Part shown: one piece after another, positions 49,216-64,000 of the stretch | Layout of the letters: every line of letters starts with the position of its first letter | How positions within the stretch are numbered: position 1 is the first letter of the stretch | NCBI RefSeq assembly: GCF_019097595.1 | Contig: NC_080715.1 | Span: 22,609,573 to 22,673,572, forward strand | Direction: 5' to 3' | Source of the DNA: Hemibagrus wyckioides | Taxonomy: Eukaryota; Chordata; Actinopteri; Siluriformes; Bagridae | DNA: 64,000 bases | Translations under genes and position numbers: made by a program | The notes under the pieces: generated by a model | What the model was told of the DNA's origin: nothing | Databases searched by the model: none | Seen by the model: the letters and a program-made list of their open reading frames with translations, nothing else

Positions 49216-49334
49216 GAAAAATGCTGATCATTTTTTTTTTATTAGGAAGAAATAACAATGCAAGAATTAGCAAGCATTTACAGAAACCTTTAAAGCTTAA
49301 GATCACTTCAAGACATTTTTGTCTTGAATTTTCA

Positions 49335-49460
49335 AGACTCTGTCTTTCTTTTTGACTTCATCCAGCAAAGCTTGTCGCTCTTTTTCTAAAGTCTCAATGG
49401 ATTCCCCGTTAGGATGTGGTGGCAGATAGTTCAGTTCAGCTTTTCTTGGTTTCTTGAGTT
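49335..49460 (-). pseudogene. SAMD3-like exon fragment, copy B
   Basis: Minus strand: [20 protein letters not shown], then [16 protein letters not shown], matching the copy A exon at 38540-38675. Beyond 49330 it joins sequence homologous to 34205-34256 instead of the next exon. Copy B has therefore lost the LINE and the other exons, or never had the LINE. Confidence 0.65.
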
Positions 49461-50128
49461 GTGGTCATTTACAAAGTGGACACGACTGAGTAAAGAAGGG
49501 ACCTATTAACAAACAACGCACAATTTAGTAAAGTAATTAGAGACTGGGGGAATGATTTATATTGTGCACGATTTATATAAAATGAGGGAATGTGAGACAA
49601 ATATTCAACAAAAACTTAAACTTAAAAAACTAAAACTTAAAAACTTGTTCAACACTTTGCAACTTTGACTACAACATTAACGTTAGCTTATATGGCGCTC
49701 GTTTTACAAAGCTAACTCAAGAACACGCTAAACTTTTCAAAGGTACAGAATTAAGTGATGACAAATTTCTTTAATGAATTAAATCTAATGATCCGTAATA
49801 TAATGCGGTTTTAAATAGTACTTACCCTTCGAGAACTGATGGAGATCGAGAAGCCTTGAATCATCGCGGCATTACTTTTCACGCATGCGCAGATTCCTCG
49901 CTTCAAGACGGCGTAAATTTTACATGATTTTTTGCAACTTGCTTCAAGTACTTTATTAATTCGAGTAAATATGCCAGAGTCACAAGTCAGATTTACTTGT
50001 CTGTCGGGTGTCTGATATTTACAAGAAAAAATGAGTGGTCTAATGTTCTTCACTCAGACTGATTAGACTTTTTTTCACGATGAAAAAAACACCCCTTGAT
50101 TTGACTGAGTTTTAGAATTTAAGACGTA

Positions 50129-53100
50129 ATGAAGTTTGCGTCATTGCCATGGCAACGGTTATTTTTTAAACAGAACAACACACGCGCTGACCAGAGAGGA
50201 TTATCTGATTTTGGCAAGTGCTGCATTCTTGATATAAATACATCGTTCCTGAAGATGATGGACCTAGTGTGGGATATGGACTACCACCGATCGCAGGATA
50301 CAGCTGAAATGCCCGTTTTCACGGAGCTGCAAGCTGAGATGTGGGACTTGGACTCAGAGGCAGATGACACCCCGATGCCTGAAAAGTTCACAACCTACCA
50401 AGACATCCAGTCTGAGGATTGGGATGTGGACGACGAGGTAATAAACTCTTTTTTAATTCAAGTTATATCTTATTTTTATACTTGAGCCAAACGCTGCTGT
50501 AGCAATATGTGTGTACAAATAATGTGAGAGAATACTTTTGTAAAGGTGATATTGGATATTTCAGGTCCAAGAGGTGCCCACTTTACACCCTGCTTGTCTG
50601 GAATTCCTCAGTGATCCAAAGGGTATGTAAGACAAATTACTGAACTAAATACATGAAATAAACCACTGATTTATTACTGACCATTTCACCTGTAACGAGT
50701 GAAATAAGCTGTGGCTCCTTTAAGAGCAGAGCGCCATTTTTGTTTTTTGTTGTGGTCAGTCTGCAGTCACCTGAGCCGCGAGTACAGCATGTGTGCGGCT
50801 CCGATCTTTTTATTTTCATTTCTGTTGCTCATTTAAGTTGTCTTCTTTAAATAAATAACGCTGTTGCTATTAAAAACCCCTCGAGATGTGAAATGCGACC
50901 TGTGTGAGCTTCGTGTGATTTCTGCTGCATCTTGAGTTAGGCGAGCGATCCCTTACGTTAATGCTAACTCAGCGCGCTACATACACACAGAAGAGGACAA
51001 CAAACACGAGGCTCATTTCGTGTCTTTCTTTATTTGTTTTCTTTAGCACAGAGATTTCTCGATCTGTACACCATCGGAAATCTGCTGGGGAGTGGAGGCT
51101 TTGGATCAGTGTACGAAGGAGTTCGTAGGAAAGATGGACAGCAGGTAAATGCCTGTGCAAATCCTGCAGATTGCACTGGTCAACACAATACATGAACTGT
51201 AGAGCATTAATGAGGTTAATGACATGAGCATTGTCCAGATTTCTGCCTGTGCACTTTCTCCAAAAACTTTCTCTGGTGATTTAAATCTATAATAAGGTTG
51301 TAATTTCATTGTAGGGCATCCCTTTTTTTGTAGGTTTACTTCACAGGATTCCTCGTTGTTTTTTTAAAAAGAGGATTATTAAAATACTTTTTTTGTTTTT
51401 CATAAGATAAGATCAGATCAGATCAGATCAGATAAGATTAGATAGAACTGTATTAATCCCGGGACTAGTTTTAAGCTTGTGTTTATGATTTCTGTGTCAC
51501 GTGATCTCGTTGTTATTTGTCCCACCTATTTCACTGTTCTGTTCGCACCTTCTGCCCTCACCTGTTTCCCTTGATAAGCCTCCCTATATATACACCAGGT
51601 GTTTAGTGGTTTTAGACACCCAGGTTCTGTCCCCAGCTCGTGTGATGTCACATTTTTATTTCCTGACACAGGAATAAGGAAATGCTGGGACAGATTACAC
51701 ATTAGAAAATGCAATTACATTATCCCTATAAAATTTACTGGTAGTTTATTCGGTTACAACGCACAAGTTGATTATCTAGTTAGAGACATTACACTACCAA
51801 CTGTCATAAGGTACAGAGCTAACCTATAAATGGTATAAATAAAATGTGTCTAGGTTTTAGTTCTGATATCGGTCGAAATAAGATAACACACTGAACAGAG
51901 CTATTACTAGATTTAATGCTTAAGGCCCGTTCCTATTTGTTTACGTTTTGTTTTTGTTTTGTTTGTAGGTCGCCATTAAACACATCCGTAAGGATGGCTC
52001 GGAGCTGTACATCACAGTTGTAAGTAACCTTACGTGACTGCTGTTATAGTAGCAATAAAGTCCTGTTCACAATTTCTTTAAAGACCAAAACTATGCAAAA
52101 CGAATGCAACTTGCTGTCATTTTTCGGTATAAGAATCCTAGATGCTGCATTAGTCACTGTTGCTGACTACTTTCATAAGTCAACAGCCCTCACCCCAATC
52201 AGATAGTTATGGTCAATACCTAGATTACATCAAATCACATATAAGCAACAACATATTCATTATAAATTGAACAAGTAATATAATGTGAGCTAAAGGTAAA
52301 TGACACTTCAAACTAGCGTACTTTCACCATGATAACACATCCAACATAACATCCATATGCTGCAAATATCTTTCTTTCAAAGTCTAATTCTCCTCAGTTC
52401 AGTCACATTAGTCTTAGCTCACAGCAGCATCTAGGTTTCATATACTGAAAACTATGAAACTATGCTAATTTTATGGGTTTTTTTTTTTTTTATTGCTAGC
52501 CTGGTGAGACCTGCAAGCTCCATCTAGAGGTGGCTTTAATGCAAATGCTGTCAAAGCCACCTCACTGCCAGTACGTTCTGCAGCTTGTGGATTGGTTTGA
52601 AATGGACAACAGCCTCCTGTTAGTCCTGGAAAGACCAATCCCCTGCATGGACGTATATGAGCTACTGTTGAGTGAAGGAGGCACACTCAGTGAGGTGCTG
52701 GCCAAAATGATCATGCTGCAGGTGATTCATCTTTCACTATGGCCCCTCTTTGCATAACTAAAGAATTTGTTTGCTGTTGATTTGTTTGTTCTTGATTGAC
52801 TCGTGACAACATGTTTGATAGCTTTATCAGATGCTTCACAAAGTAAAAATCCCATAAAAATGGAGAACACAAAGTGATGCACCAATGCAAATAATAATGG
52901 TGAAGTTAGTAATACTAAGAAAAACAATCCACAAAGGCATCATTTTTGTATCATGTATTTTGTGTGTGTGTGTAATTTAGATACGTGTGTGATTGAACTG
53001 TTTATTTAGGGTTACTGATGTATGGTATGGCTGTGACTATGTGATGTGGCTGTAAGGGTCCAGTCTTGCTGAGACTGGTTGTTCTTTTTAGAGTATAGTA

Positions 53101-53902
53101 CATAGTTACAGTCATCTAACTAGTTGTGTTTAGAGGAAATTTAATTGAGCTCGTTTGATTTTGATCCTGAGAGTTTTCTTTATGTGTTCAATGACTGATG
53201 GTATTTTTTATTATTATTATTATTATTATTATTTCATGCTGCAGGTGGTCGAGGCTGCCCGCTACTGCCAAAGTCGGAAGGTTTTCCACCGTGACATCAA
53301 GGCGGAAAACCTTCTTTTCAACTCCGACACCCTGGACGTAAAACTGATAGATTTTGGCTGTGGCGATTTGTGGCAGGACACGCCCTACGAGGAATATGCA
53401 GGTAATTGCTCATCGACAGATACTGCACAGAATGAAAGGAATATCTAAGTTGTGATCTTGCTGATGTTGTTCTTGCTCTTCTGCTCAGGAACTCCAGATT
53501 TTTGGCCTCCAGAATGGATCCAGCAACAACAGTACTACGCCGACCATGCTACCGTCTGGAGTCTCGGCATTCTCCTACACAGCTTAGTCTGTGGAGAAAT
53601 GCCCTTCAGTAATGAGGAGGAAATTGTTGCTGGGTCCCTCAATTTCATACCTGGCCTGTCTGAATGTGAGAGAATATAAAAACAGCATTTTGAGATATTA
53701 CAACAAATCTGAGAAAAATGATAGTGAAATTGCAAGCTGAAGTTAAAAATTTGTGACTAAATTTCTGTCTCTGTTTCATATCCCTGCCCACACAGCCTGC
53801 CGCCATCTGATCAACTGGTGCTTGGAGCAAGATCCCACCAAGAGACCAAGCCTGAGGCAGATCAGTAAACATGGGTGGTTCACAGAAGGCCTTTCAGGTT
53901 AG
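50129..53902 (+). CDS. PIM-like serine/threonine protein kinase, copy B
   Basis: Exons 50129-50437, 50565-50622, 51047-51144, 51969-52019, 52500-52721, 53245-53401, 53489-53665 and 53796-53902 splice in frame to 392 residues. I see no amino-acid difference from copy A. Introns also match, except for small indels (3 bp lost near 50728, one extra GATCA unit near 51420, one ATT unit lost near 53210) and rare substitutions. All kinase motifs are kept: GSGGFGSV, VAIK, HRDIKAEN, DFG and PPEW. The very high identity including introns suggests a recent tandem duplication, ongoing gene conversion, or possibly an assembly artefact. The X-box (50143-50156) is also preserved. Confidence 0.92.
50143..50156. 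promoter_or_regulatory. RFX-type X-box motif, kinase copy B
   Basis: Identical to the copy A site: ATTGCCATGGCAAC with TTGCGTCA just upstream. Confidence 0.6.
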
Positions 53903-54119
53903 CCAGGTAAAACATCAGATCTACTTAAAATGAACTAACATAGAATATAATCTAGATCACATGGATTGTACTAGAACACTACTGCATTCTTCTTTTATGT
54001 TCTACAATTCTCTATATTAATTTAAACATGTTTTTATTCCACAGATGATGGATAGGCCATGTTGGGTCAGAACATCAGCACCCAACAACTCACCCAACCA
54101 ATTCTAATTGACAACTCTA

Positions 54120-56283
54120 CAGTATCTCACAAAGTGAGTACACCCCTCACATTTTTGTAAATATTTTATTATATCTTTTCATGTGACAACACTGAAGAAA
54201 TGACACTCTGCTCCAATGTAAAGTAGTGAGTGTACAGCCTGTATAACAGTGTAAATTTGCTGTCCCCTCAACATAACTCAACACACAGCCATTAATGTCT
54301 AAACCGTTGGCAGCAAAAGTGAGTACACCCCTAAGTGGAAATGTCCAAATTGGGCCCAATTAGCCATTTACCCTCCCCGGTGTCATGTGACTCGTTAGTG
54401 TTACAAGGTCTCAGGTGTGAATGGGGAGCAGGTGTGGTAAATTTGGTGTTATCCCTCTCACACTCTCTCATACTGGTCACTGGAAGTTCAACATGGCACC
54501 TCATGACAAAGAACTCTCTGAGGATCTGAAAAAAAGAATTGTTGCTCTACATAAAGATGGCCTAGGCTATAAGAAGGTTGCCAAGACCCTGAAACTGAGC
54601 TGCAGCACGGTGGGCAAGACCATACAGCGGTTTTACAGGACAGGTTCCGCTCAGAACAGGCCTCGCCGTGGTCCACCGAAGAAGTTGAGTGCACGTGCTC
54701 AGCGTCATATCCGGAGGTTGTCTTTGGGAAATAGACGTATGAGCGCTGCCAGCATTGCTGCGGAGGTTGAAGGGGTGGGGGGTCAGCCTGTCAGTGCTGA
54801 CCATACGCCGCACACCGCATCAAATTGGTCTGCATAGCTGTCGTCCCAGAAGGAAGCCTCTACTAAAAGATGCTGCACAAGAAAGCCCGCATACAGTTTG
54901 CTGAAGACAAGCAGACTAATCACATGGATTACTGAAACCATGTCCTGTGGTCTGACGAGACCAAGATAAACTTATTTGGTTCAGATGGTGTCAAGCGTGT
55001 GTGGCGGCAAACAGGTGAGGAGTACAAAGACTAGTGTGTCTTGCCTACAGTCAAGCATGGTGGTGGGAGTGTCATGGTCTGGGCCCGCGTGAGTGCTGCC
55101 GGCACTGGGGAGCTACAGTTCATTGAGGGAACCACGAATGCCAACATGCTCTGCTTCAGTATGTCGCAGTACATGATCCCCTCCCTTCGGAGACTGGGCC
55201 ACAGGGCAGTATTCCATGATAATGACCCGAACCACACCTCCAAGACGAACACTGCCTTGCTAAAGAAGCTGAGGGTAAAGGTGATGGACTGGCCAAGCAT
55301 GTCTCCAGACCTAAACCCTACTGAGCATCTGTGGGGCATCCTCAAACGGAAGGTGGGGGATGAACTGTAGCTCCCCAGTGCCGGCAGCACTCACGCAGGC
55401 CCAGACCATGACACTCCCGCCACCATGCTTGACTGTAGGCAAGACACACTAGTCTTTGTACTCCTCACCTGGTTGCCGCCACACACGCTTGACACCATCT
55501 GAACCAAATAAGTTTATCTTAGTCTCGTCGGACCATAGGACATGGTTCCAGTAATGTCCTTAGTCTCCTTGTCTTCAGCAAACTGTATGCGGGCTTTCTT
55601 GCGCATCATCTTTAGTAGAGGCTTCCTTCTGGCACGACAGCCATGCAGACCAATTTGATGCGGTGTATGGTCTGAGCACTGACAGGCTCCGGATATGACG
55701 CTGAGCACGTGCACTCAACTTCTTTGGTCGACCTTGGCGAGGTCTACTCTGAGTGGAACCTGTCCTGTAAAACCGCTGTATGGTCTTGCCCACCGTGCTG
55801 CAGCTCAGTTTCAGAGTCTTGGCAACCTTCTTATAGCCTAGGCCATCTTTATGTAGAGCAACAATTCTTTTTTTCAGATCCTCAGAGAGTTCTTTGTCAT
55901 GAGGTGCCATGTTGAACTTCCAGTGACCAGTATGAGAGAGTGTGAGAGTGATAACACCAAATTTACCACACCTGCTCCCCATTCAGACCTGAGACCTTGT
56001 AACACTAACGAGTCACATGACACCGGGGAGGGTAAATGGCTAATTGGGCCCAATTTGGACATTTCCACTTAGGGGTGTACTCACTTTTGCTGCCAACGGT
56101 TTAGACATTAATGGCTGTGTGTTGAGTTATGTTGAGGGGACAGCAAATTTACACTGTTATACAGGCTGTACACTCACTACTTTACATTGGAGCAGAATGT
56201 CATTTCTTCAGTGTTGTCACATGAAAAGATATAATAAAATATTTACAAAAATGTGAGGGGTGTACTCACTTTGTGAGATACTG
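54120..56283. mobile_element. Tc1-like palindromic composite, copy B
   Basis: Same composite as 43334-45884, flanked by TA (54118-54119, 56284-56285), but about 390 bp shorter. The left arm (54120 to about 55360) keeps the [15 protein letters not shown] region that copy A's left arm lost. The right arm starts within the transposase near the GGGEL/IEGTT region, at about 55365. The left arm carries a 23-bp inversion (55149-55171) relative to copy A and a 3-bp loss at about 55215. Both arms are defective. Confidence 0.92.
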
Positions 56284-56771
56284 TAATTACCAATACATTA
56301 GAATCACTGTAAATATATTCCTGTAAATAAATTAGAATTCCTGTAAATAAATTAGAATTCCTATAAATATATTCCTGTAAATAAATTTTAATTACCGTAA
56401 ATAAATTCCTGTAAATAAATTATGATCATTATACCTAACTGGCTGCTATTTGCTTTCATTCAATATCATCATATTTATGGTCTTGGAGCTGTCTGCATTT
56501 ATGACTCCACTTCTGCTGCTGTGGATGAACACACATGGATAGCTTAAAAATCTGCACTTCCCATCAACAGTTTATGCCCAAATGTCACCATTGCTTCAGT
56601 CGACAAGCTCATATGAATATAATGTAGACTTGTGTTTAAAAACTTCTGCTGTAATCATGAAAACTGAGCTCATCCTGAGAATATACTCGTACTGAATATC
56701 CTTTTAAACATACGTAGAACTGCTGGAGTTTATATTATACAATTGTATACGTTTCATTATATAATCATATA

Positions 56772-57400
56772 CACCGATCAGGCATAACCTTATGACCACC
56801 TACTTAATATTGTGTTGGTCCCCCTTTTACTGCCAAAACAACCCTGACCCGTCGAAGCATGGACTCCACTAGATCCCTGCAGGTGTGCTGTGGTACCTGG
56901 CACCAAGATGTTAGCAGCAGATCCTTTATGTCTCGTAAGTTCCCAGGTGGGGTTTGTCCAGCACATGCCACAGATGCTCGATTGGATTGAGATCTGGAGA
57001 ATTTGGAGGCCAAGTCAACACCTCAGACTAACTGTTGTGCTCATCAAACCATTCCTGGACCATTTTTACTTTGTGGCATGGCGCATTATCCTGCTGAAAG
57101 AGGCCACAGCCATCAGGGAATACCGTTTAAGTGAAAGGGTGTACATGGTCTGCAACAATACTTAGGTAGGTGGTAAATGTCAAAGTAACATCCACATGGA
57201 TGGCAGTATCCAAGGATTCCATGACACTGCCTCAAATCCTTATGACTGCCAATTGTTTCTGCCTCTAACACATCAACTCTGTGGACCAAATGTTCACTTG
57301 CTGCCTAATATATCCCACCCGCTAACAGGTGCCATGATGAGGAGAGAATCAGTGTTATTCATTTCACCCGTCAGTGGTCATAATGTTATGGCTGATCATG
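56772..57400 (-). mobile_element. Tc1-like MITE (CACCGATCAG family)
   Basis: Ends CACCGATCAGGCATAACCTT and CATAATGTTATGGCTGATCA are inverted. The minus strand keeps the transposase C-terminus (RDLVESMLRRVRVVLAVKGG) and the antisense of other parts with stops. It occupies the region where copy A has its Tc1 at 46343. Confidence 0.85.
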
Positions 57401-57420
57401 TATGTATCTATACATATGTA

Positions 57421-57965
57421 CAGAGGTGGACAAAGTACACAACTTCTGTACTTGAGGGAAAGTACAGATACTACTGGTCAAACATTACAGAAGTACTTAA
57501 GTATCAAAAGTAAAAAGTAAATGTCAGTGCATTGTTCTGTTATTGCTGCATTATTGTATGCAATACTTACAGTACCTTTTGTAGCAACCTAGTGAATATG
57601 CTGACCAGTTTGTAGTATCTGTGGAATTAAGAGCTTTTAGAATGTTACAAAACCTGTAGAAATTAAACAACTGAACTGAAAAAAAGACGGGTATAATCAT
57701 TTTCATTTTTTATTTAACACCCCTACCACCCCCAGAAAAGAAGTACACATCTGTGTGTATCCATTCATGCACATTTGAATCAAGTGGTCTGTAAGTGCAA
57801 CAAAAAAAATCCAACCTGCTTTAAAACCCAGCTACACAACTCTGCACTTGCAATTTCTACCGGAAGTAGTAGACCATCCGGGAATTTTTGGAATATGCTT
57901 TTCAGCATACCACGATTTGGGGCATACTAATTCTATTTTCGATTACTATTTAGGACAGATACTGT
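57421..57965 (-). mobile_element. Truncated Tol2/hAT-like element, copy B
   Basis: Starts CAGAGGTGGACAAAGTACAC and follows the 47591 element to its position 48113, then stops abruptly after AGGACAGATA. The right inverted repeat and BED-finger region are absent. Confidence 0.88.
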
Positions 57966-58137
57966 ATATAACTTGGAATTAAGATTAATTTTAACTTTAA
58001 CTTAGTTTGCAAGTCCTGTCCATTTGCTCTTTGGTTAAATTTGTATTATTTTTTAGATCTGATCATTTTTACAATAATTATTTTATTACTATTTGTCACA
58101 AAATACTTATTAATCTTAACAAAGCATATTCAGGTGA

Positions 58138-61814
<3,677 letters not shown>

Positions 61815-61952
61815 CTGTGGAGAGATATAATGTGGGACACAGAGAATTAAAAAAGAATCTCTTAAAATTATATTGTACTTATTGTATTGTAAATACTGTA
61901 GGCTAATACAAGCATTGCAATATTATAACAGATCATCAGAAGTTCTTTTTTT

Positions 61953-62214
61953 TCAGTTCAGTTGTTTAATTTCTACAGGTTTTGTAACATTCTAAAAGCT
62001 CTTAATTCCACAGATACTACAAACTGGTCAGTATATTCACTAGGTTGCTACAAAAGGTACTGTAAGTATTGCATACAATAATGCAGCAATAACAGAACAA
62101 TGCACTGACATTTACTTTTTACTTTTGATACTTAAGTACTTCTGTAATGTTTGACCAGTAGTATCTGTACTTTCCCTCAAGTACGGAAGTTGTGTACTTT
62201 GTCCACCTCTGTAC
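61953..62214 (+). mobile_element. Truncated Tol2/hAT-like element, inverted copy
   Basis: Reverse complement of 47591-47855; ends GTCCACCTCTG at 62214. It marks the left edge of the inverted duplication and abuts the broken CFAP57-like gene. Confidence 0.88.
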
Positions 62215-62220
62215 ATACAC

Positions 62221-63462
62221 TATATTGCCAAAAGTATTCGCTCACCTGCCTTGACTCGCATATGAACTTAAGTGACATCCCATTCCTAATCCATAGGGTT
62301 CAATATGATGTCGGTCCACCCTTTGCAGCTATAACAGCTTCAACTCTTCTGGGAAGGCTGTCCACAAGGTTTAGGAGTGTGTTTATGGGAATTTTTGACC
62401 ATTCTTCCAGAAGCGCATTTGTGAGGTCACACACTGATGTTGGACGAGAAGGCCTGGCTCTCAGTCTCCGCTCTAATTCATCCCAAAGGTGTTCTATCGG
62501 GTTGAGGTCAGGACTCTGTGCAGGCCAGTCAAGTTCATCCACACCAGACTCTGTCATCCATGTCTTTATGGACCTTGCTTTGGTCACTGGTGCACAGTCA
62601 TGTTGGAAGAGGAAGGGGCCAGCTCCAAACTGTTCCCACAAAGTTGGGAGCATGGAATTGTCCAAAATGTCTTGGTATGCTGAAGCATTCAGAGTTCCTT
62701 TCACTGGAACTAAGGGGCCAAGCCCAGCTCCTGAAAAACAACCCCACACCATAATCCCCCCTCCACCAAACTTTACACTTGGCACAATGCAGTCAGACAA
62801 GTACCGTTCTCCTGGCAACCGCCAAACCCAGACTCGTCCATCAGATTGCCAGATGAAGAAGCGCTCCAGAGAACGTGTCTCCACTGCTCTAGAGTCCAGT
62901 GGCTGCGTGCTTTACACCACTGCATCCGACGCTTTGCATTGCACTTGGTGATGTATGGCTTGGATGCAGCTGCTCGGCCATGTAAACCCATTCCATGAAG
63001 CTCTCTGCGCACTGTTCTTGAGCTAATCTGAAGGCCACATGAAGTTTGGAGGTCTGTAGCGATTGACTCTGCAGAAAGTTGGCGACCAGAAAGTTCGCAC
63101 TATGCGCCTCAGCATCCGCTGACCCCGCTCCGTCAGTTTACGTGGTCTACCACTTCGTGGCTGAGTTGCTGTCGTTCCCAAACACTTCCACGTTCTTATA
63201 ATACAGCTGACAGTTGACTGTGGAATATTTAGGAGCGAGGAAATTTCACGACTGGATTTGTTGCACAGGCGGCATCCTGTCACAGTTCCACGCTGGAATT
63301 CACTGAGCTCCTGAGAGCGACCCATTCTTTCACAAATGTTTGTAAAAACAGTCTGCATGCCTAGGTGCTTGATTTTATACACCTGTGGCCATGGAAGTGA
63401 TTGGAACACCTGATTCTGATTATTTGGATGGGTAAGCGAATACTTTTGGCAATATAGTGTAT
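62221..63462 (-). mobile_element. Tc1-like transposon, inactive, inverted copy
   Basis: Reverse complement of the 46343-47584 element with few differences. It has the same internal duplication after LRRIVR, the same loss of the DES catalytic codons, and the same insertion position in the spacer. TA flanks both ends. Confidence 0.95.
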
Positions 63463-64000
63463 AATGAAACGTATACAATTGTATAATATAAACTCCAGCA
63501 GTTCTACGTATGTTTAAAAGGATATTCAGTACGAGTATATTCTCAGGATGAGCTCAGTTTTCATGATTAGAGCAGAAGTTTTTAAACACAAGTCTACATT
63601 ATATTCATATGAGATCGCCGACTGAAGCAATGGTGACATTTGGGCATAAACTGTTGATGGGAAGTGCAGATTTTTAAGCTATCCATGTGTGTTCATCCAC
63701 AGCAGCAGAAGTGGAGTCATAAATGCAGACAGCTCCAAGACCATAAATATGATGATATTGAATGAAAGCAAATAGCAGCCAGTTAGGTATAATGATCATA
63801 ATTTATTTACAGGAATTTATTTACGGTAATTAAAATTTATTTACAGGAATATATTTACAGGAATTCTAATTTATTTACAGGAATATATTTACAGGAATTC
63901 TAATTTATTTACAGGAATATATTTACAGTGATTCTAATGTATTGGTAATTACAGTATCTCACAAAAGTGAGTACACCCCTCACATTTTTGTAAATATTTT
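63463..64000. repeat. Inverted copy of the spacer and Tc1 palindrome end
   Basis: The reverse complement of 45845-46340. From about 63955 the sequence enters CAGTATCTCACAAAAGTGAG, the terminal repeat of the palindromic Tc1 family, and runs off the window. The inverted duplication therefore continues to the right. Confidence 0.9.

Overview
The window is vertebrate nuclear DNA from a teleost fish. The evidence is split genes with GT-AG introns, very dense Tc1/mariner and hAT DNA transposons, an L2-clade LINE, and protein sequences that read as fish orthologues. It could be an otophysan such as a catfish, but the species cannot be fixed from sequence alone. All exon models below were assembled by reading splice sites and frames by eye; no alignment or database search was run.

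Left half (1-23.4 kb): a conserved block, CRYL1 (-, 5' half only) / IFT88 (+, complete) / IL17D (+, complete) / EEF1AKMT1 (-, complete), in the same order and orientation as I know from human 13q12. A compound CA/CAGA minisatellite fills a CRYL1 intron at the left edge. CRYL1 and IFT88 diverge from a region of about 1 kb. IFT88 has 27 coding exons, including one U12-type intron, two GC-AG introns and two small in-frame cassette-like exons. IL17D is a two-exon secreted cytokine. EEF1AKMT1 is a four-exon lysine methyltransferase.

Middle (23.4-39 kb): rearranged, transposon-rich DNA. It holds a displaced partial copy of CRYL1 (exon 4 fragment, intron, inverted and shortened exon 3) carrying a Tc1-like element that is itself split by an hAT element. 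Next come the 3' exons of a PM20D2-like peptidase without its 5' half, a pair of nested hAT-like elements with 8-bp target duplications, and a SAMD3-like gene split by a 3-kb L2 LINE.

Right half (39-64 kb): a recent tandem segmental duplication. Each block has an intact eight-exon PIM-like serine/threonine kinase (392 codons, identical predicted proteins), divergent from a SAMD3-like exon. Each is followed by a Tc1 'palindrome', two head-to-head element arms bounded by TA. A third, inverted partial copy (61.95-64.0 kb) closes the window. Between them lies a decayed CFAP57-like WD40/coiled-coil gene (-) with a stop and frameshifts.

Most functional content is ciliary (IFT88, CFAP57-like), immune (IL17D) or signalling (PIM-like). 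No new molecular system is evident. The unusual material is structural: palindromic Tc1 composites behind duplicated kinases, a clean 23-bp micro-inversion between the two copies, and a perfect RFX-type X-box palindrome at the kinase 5' end.
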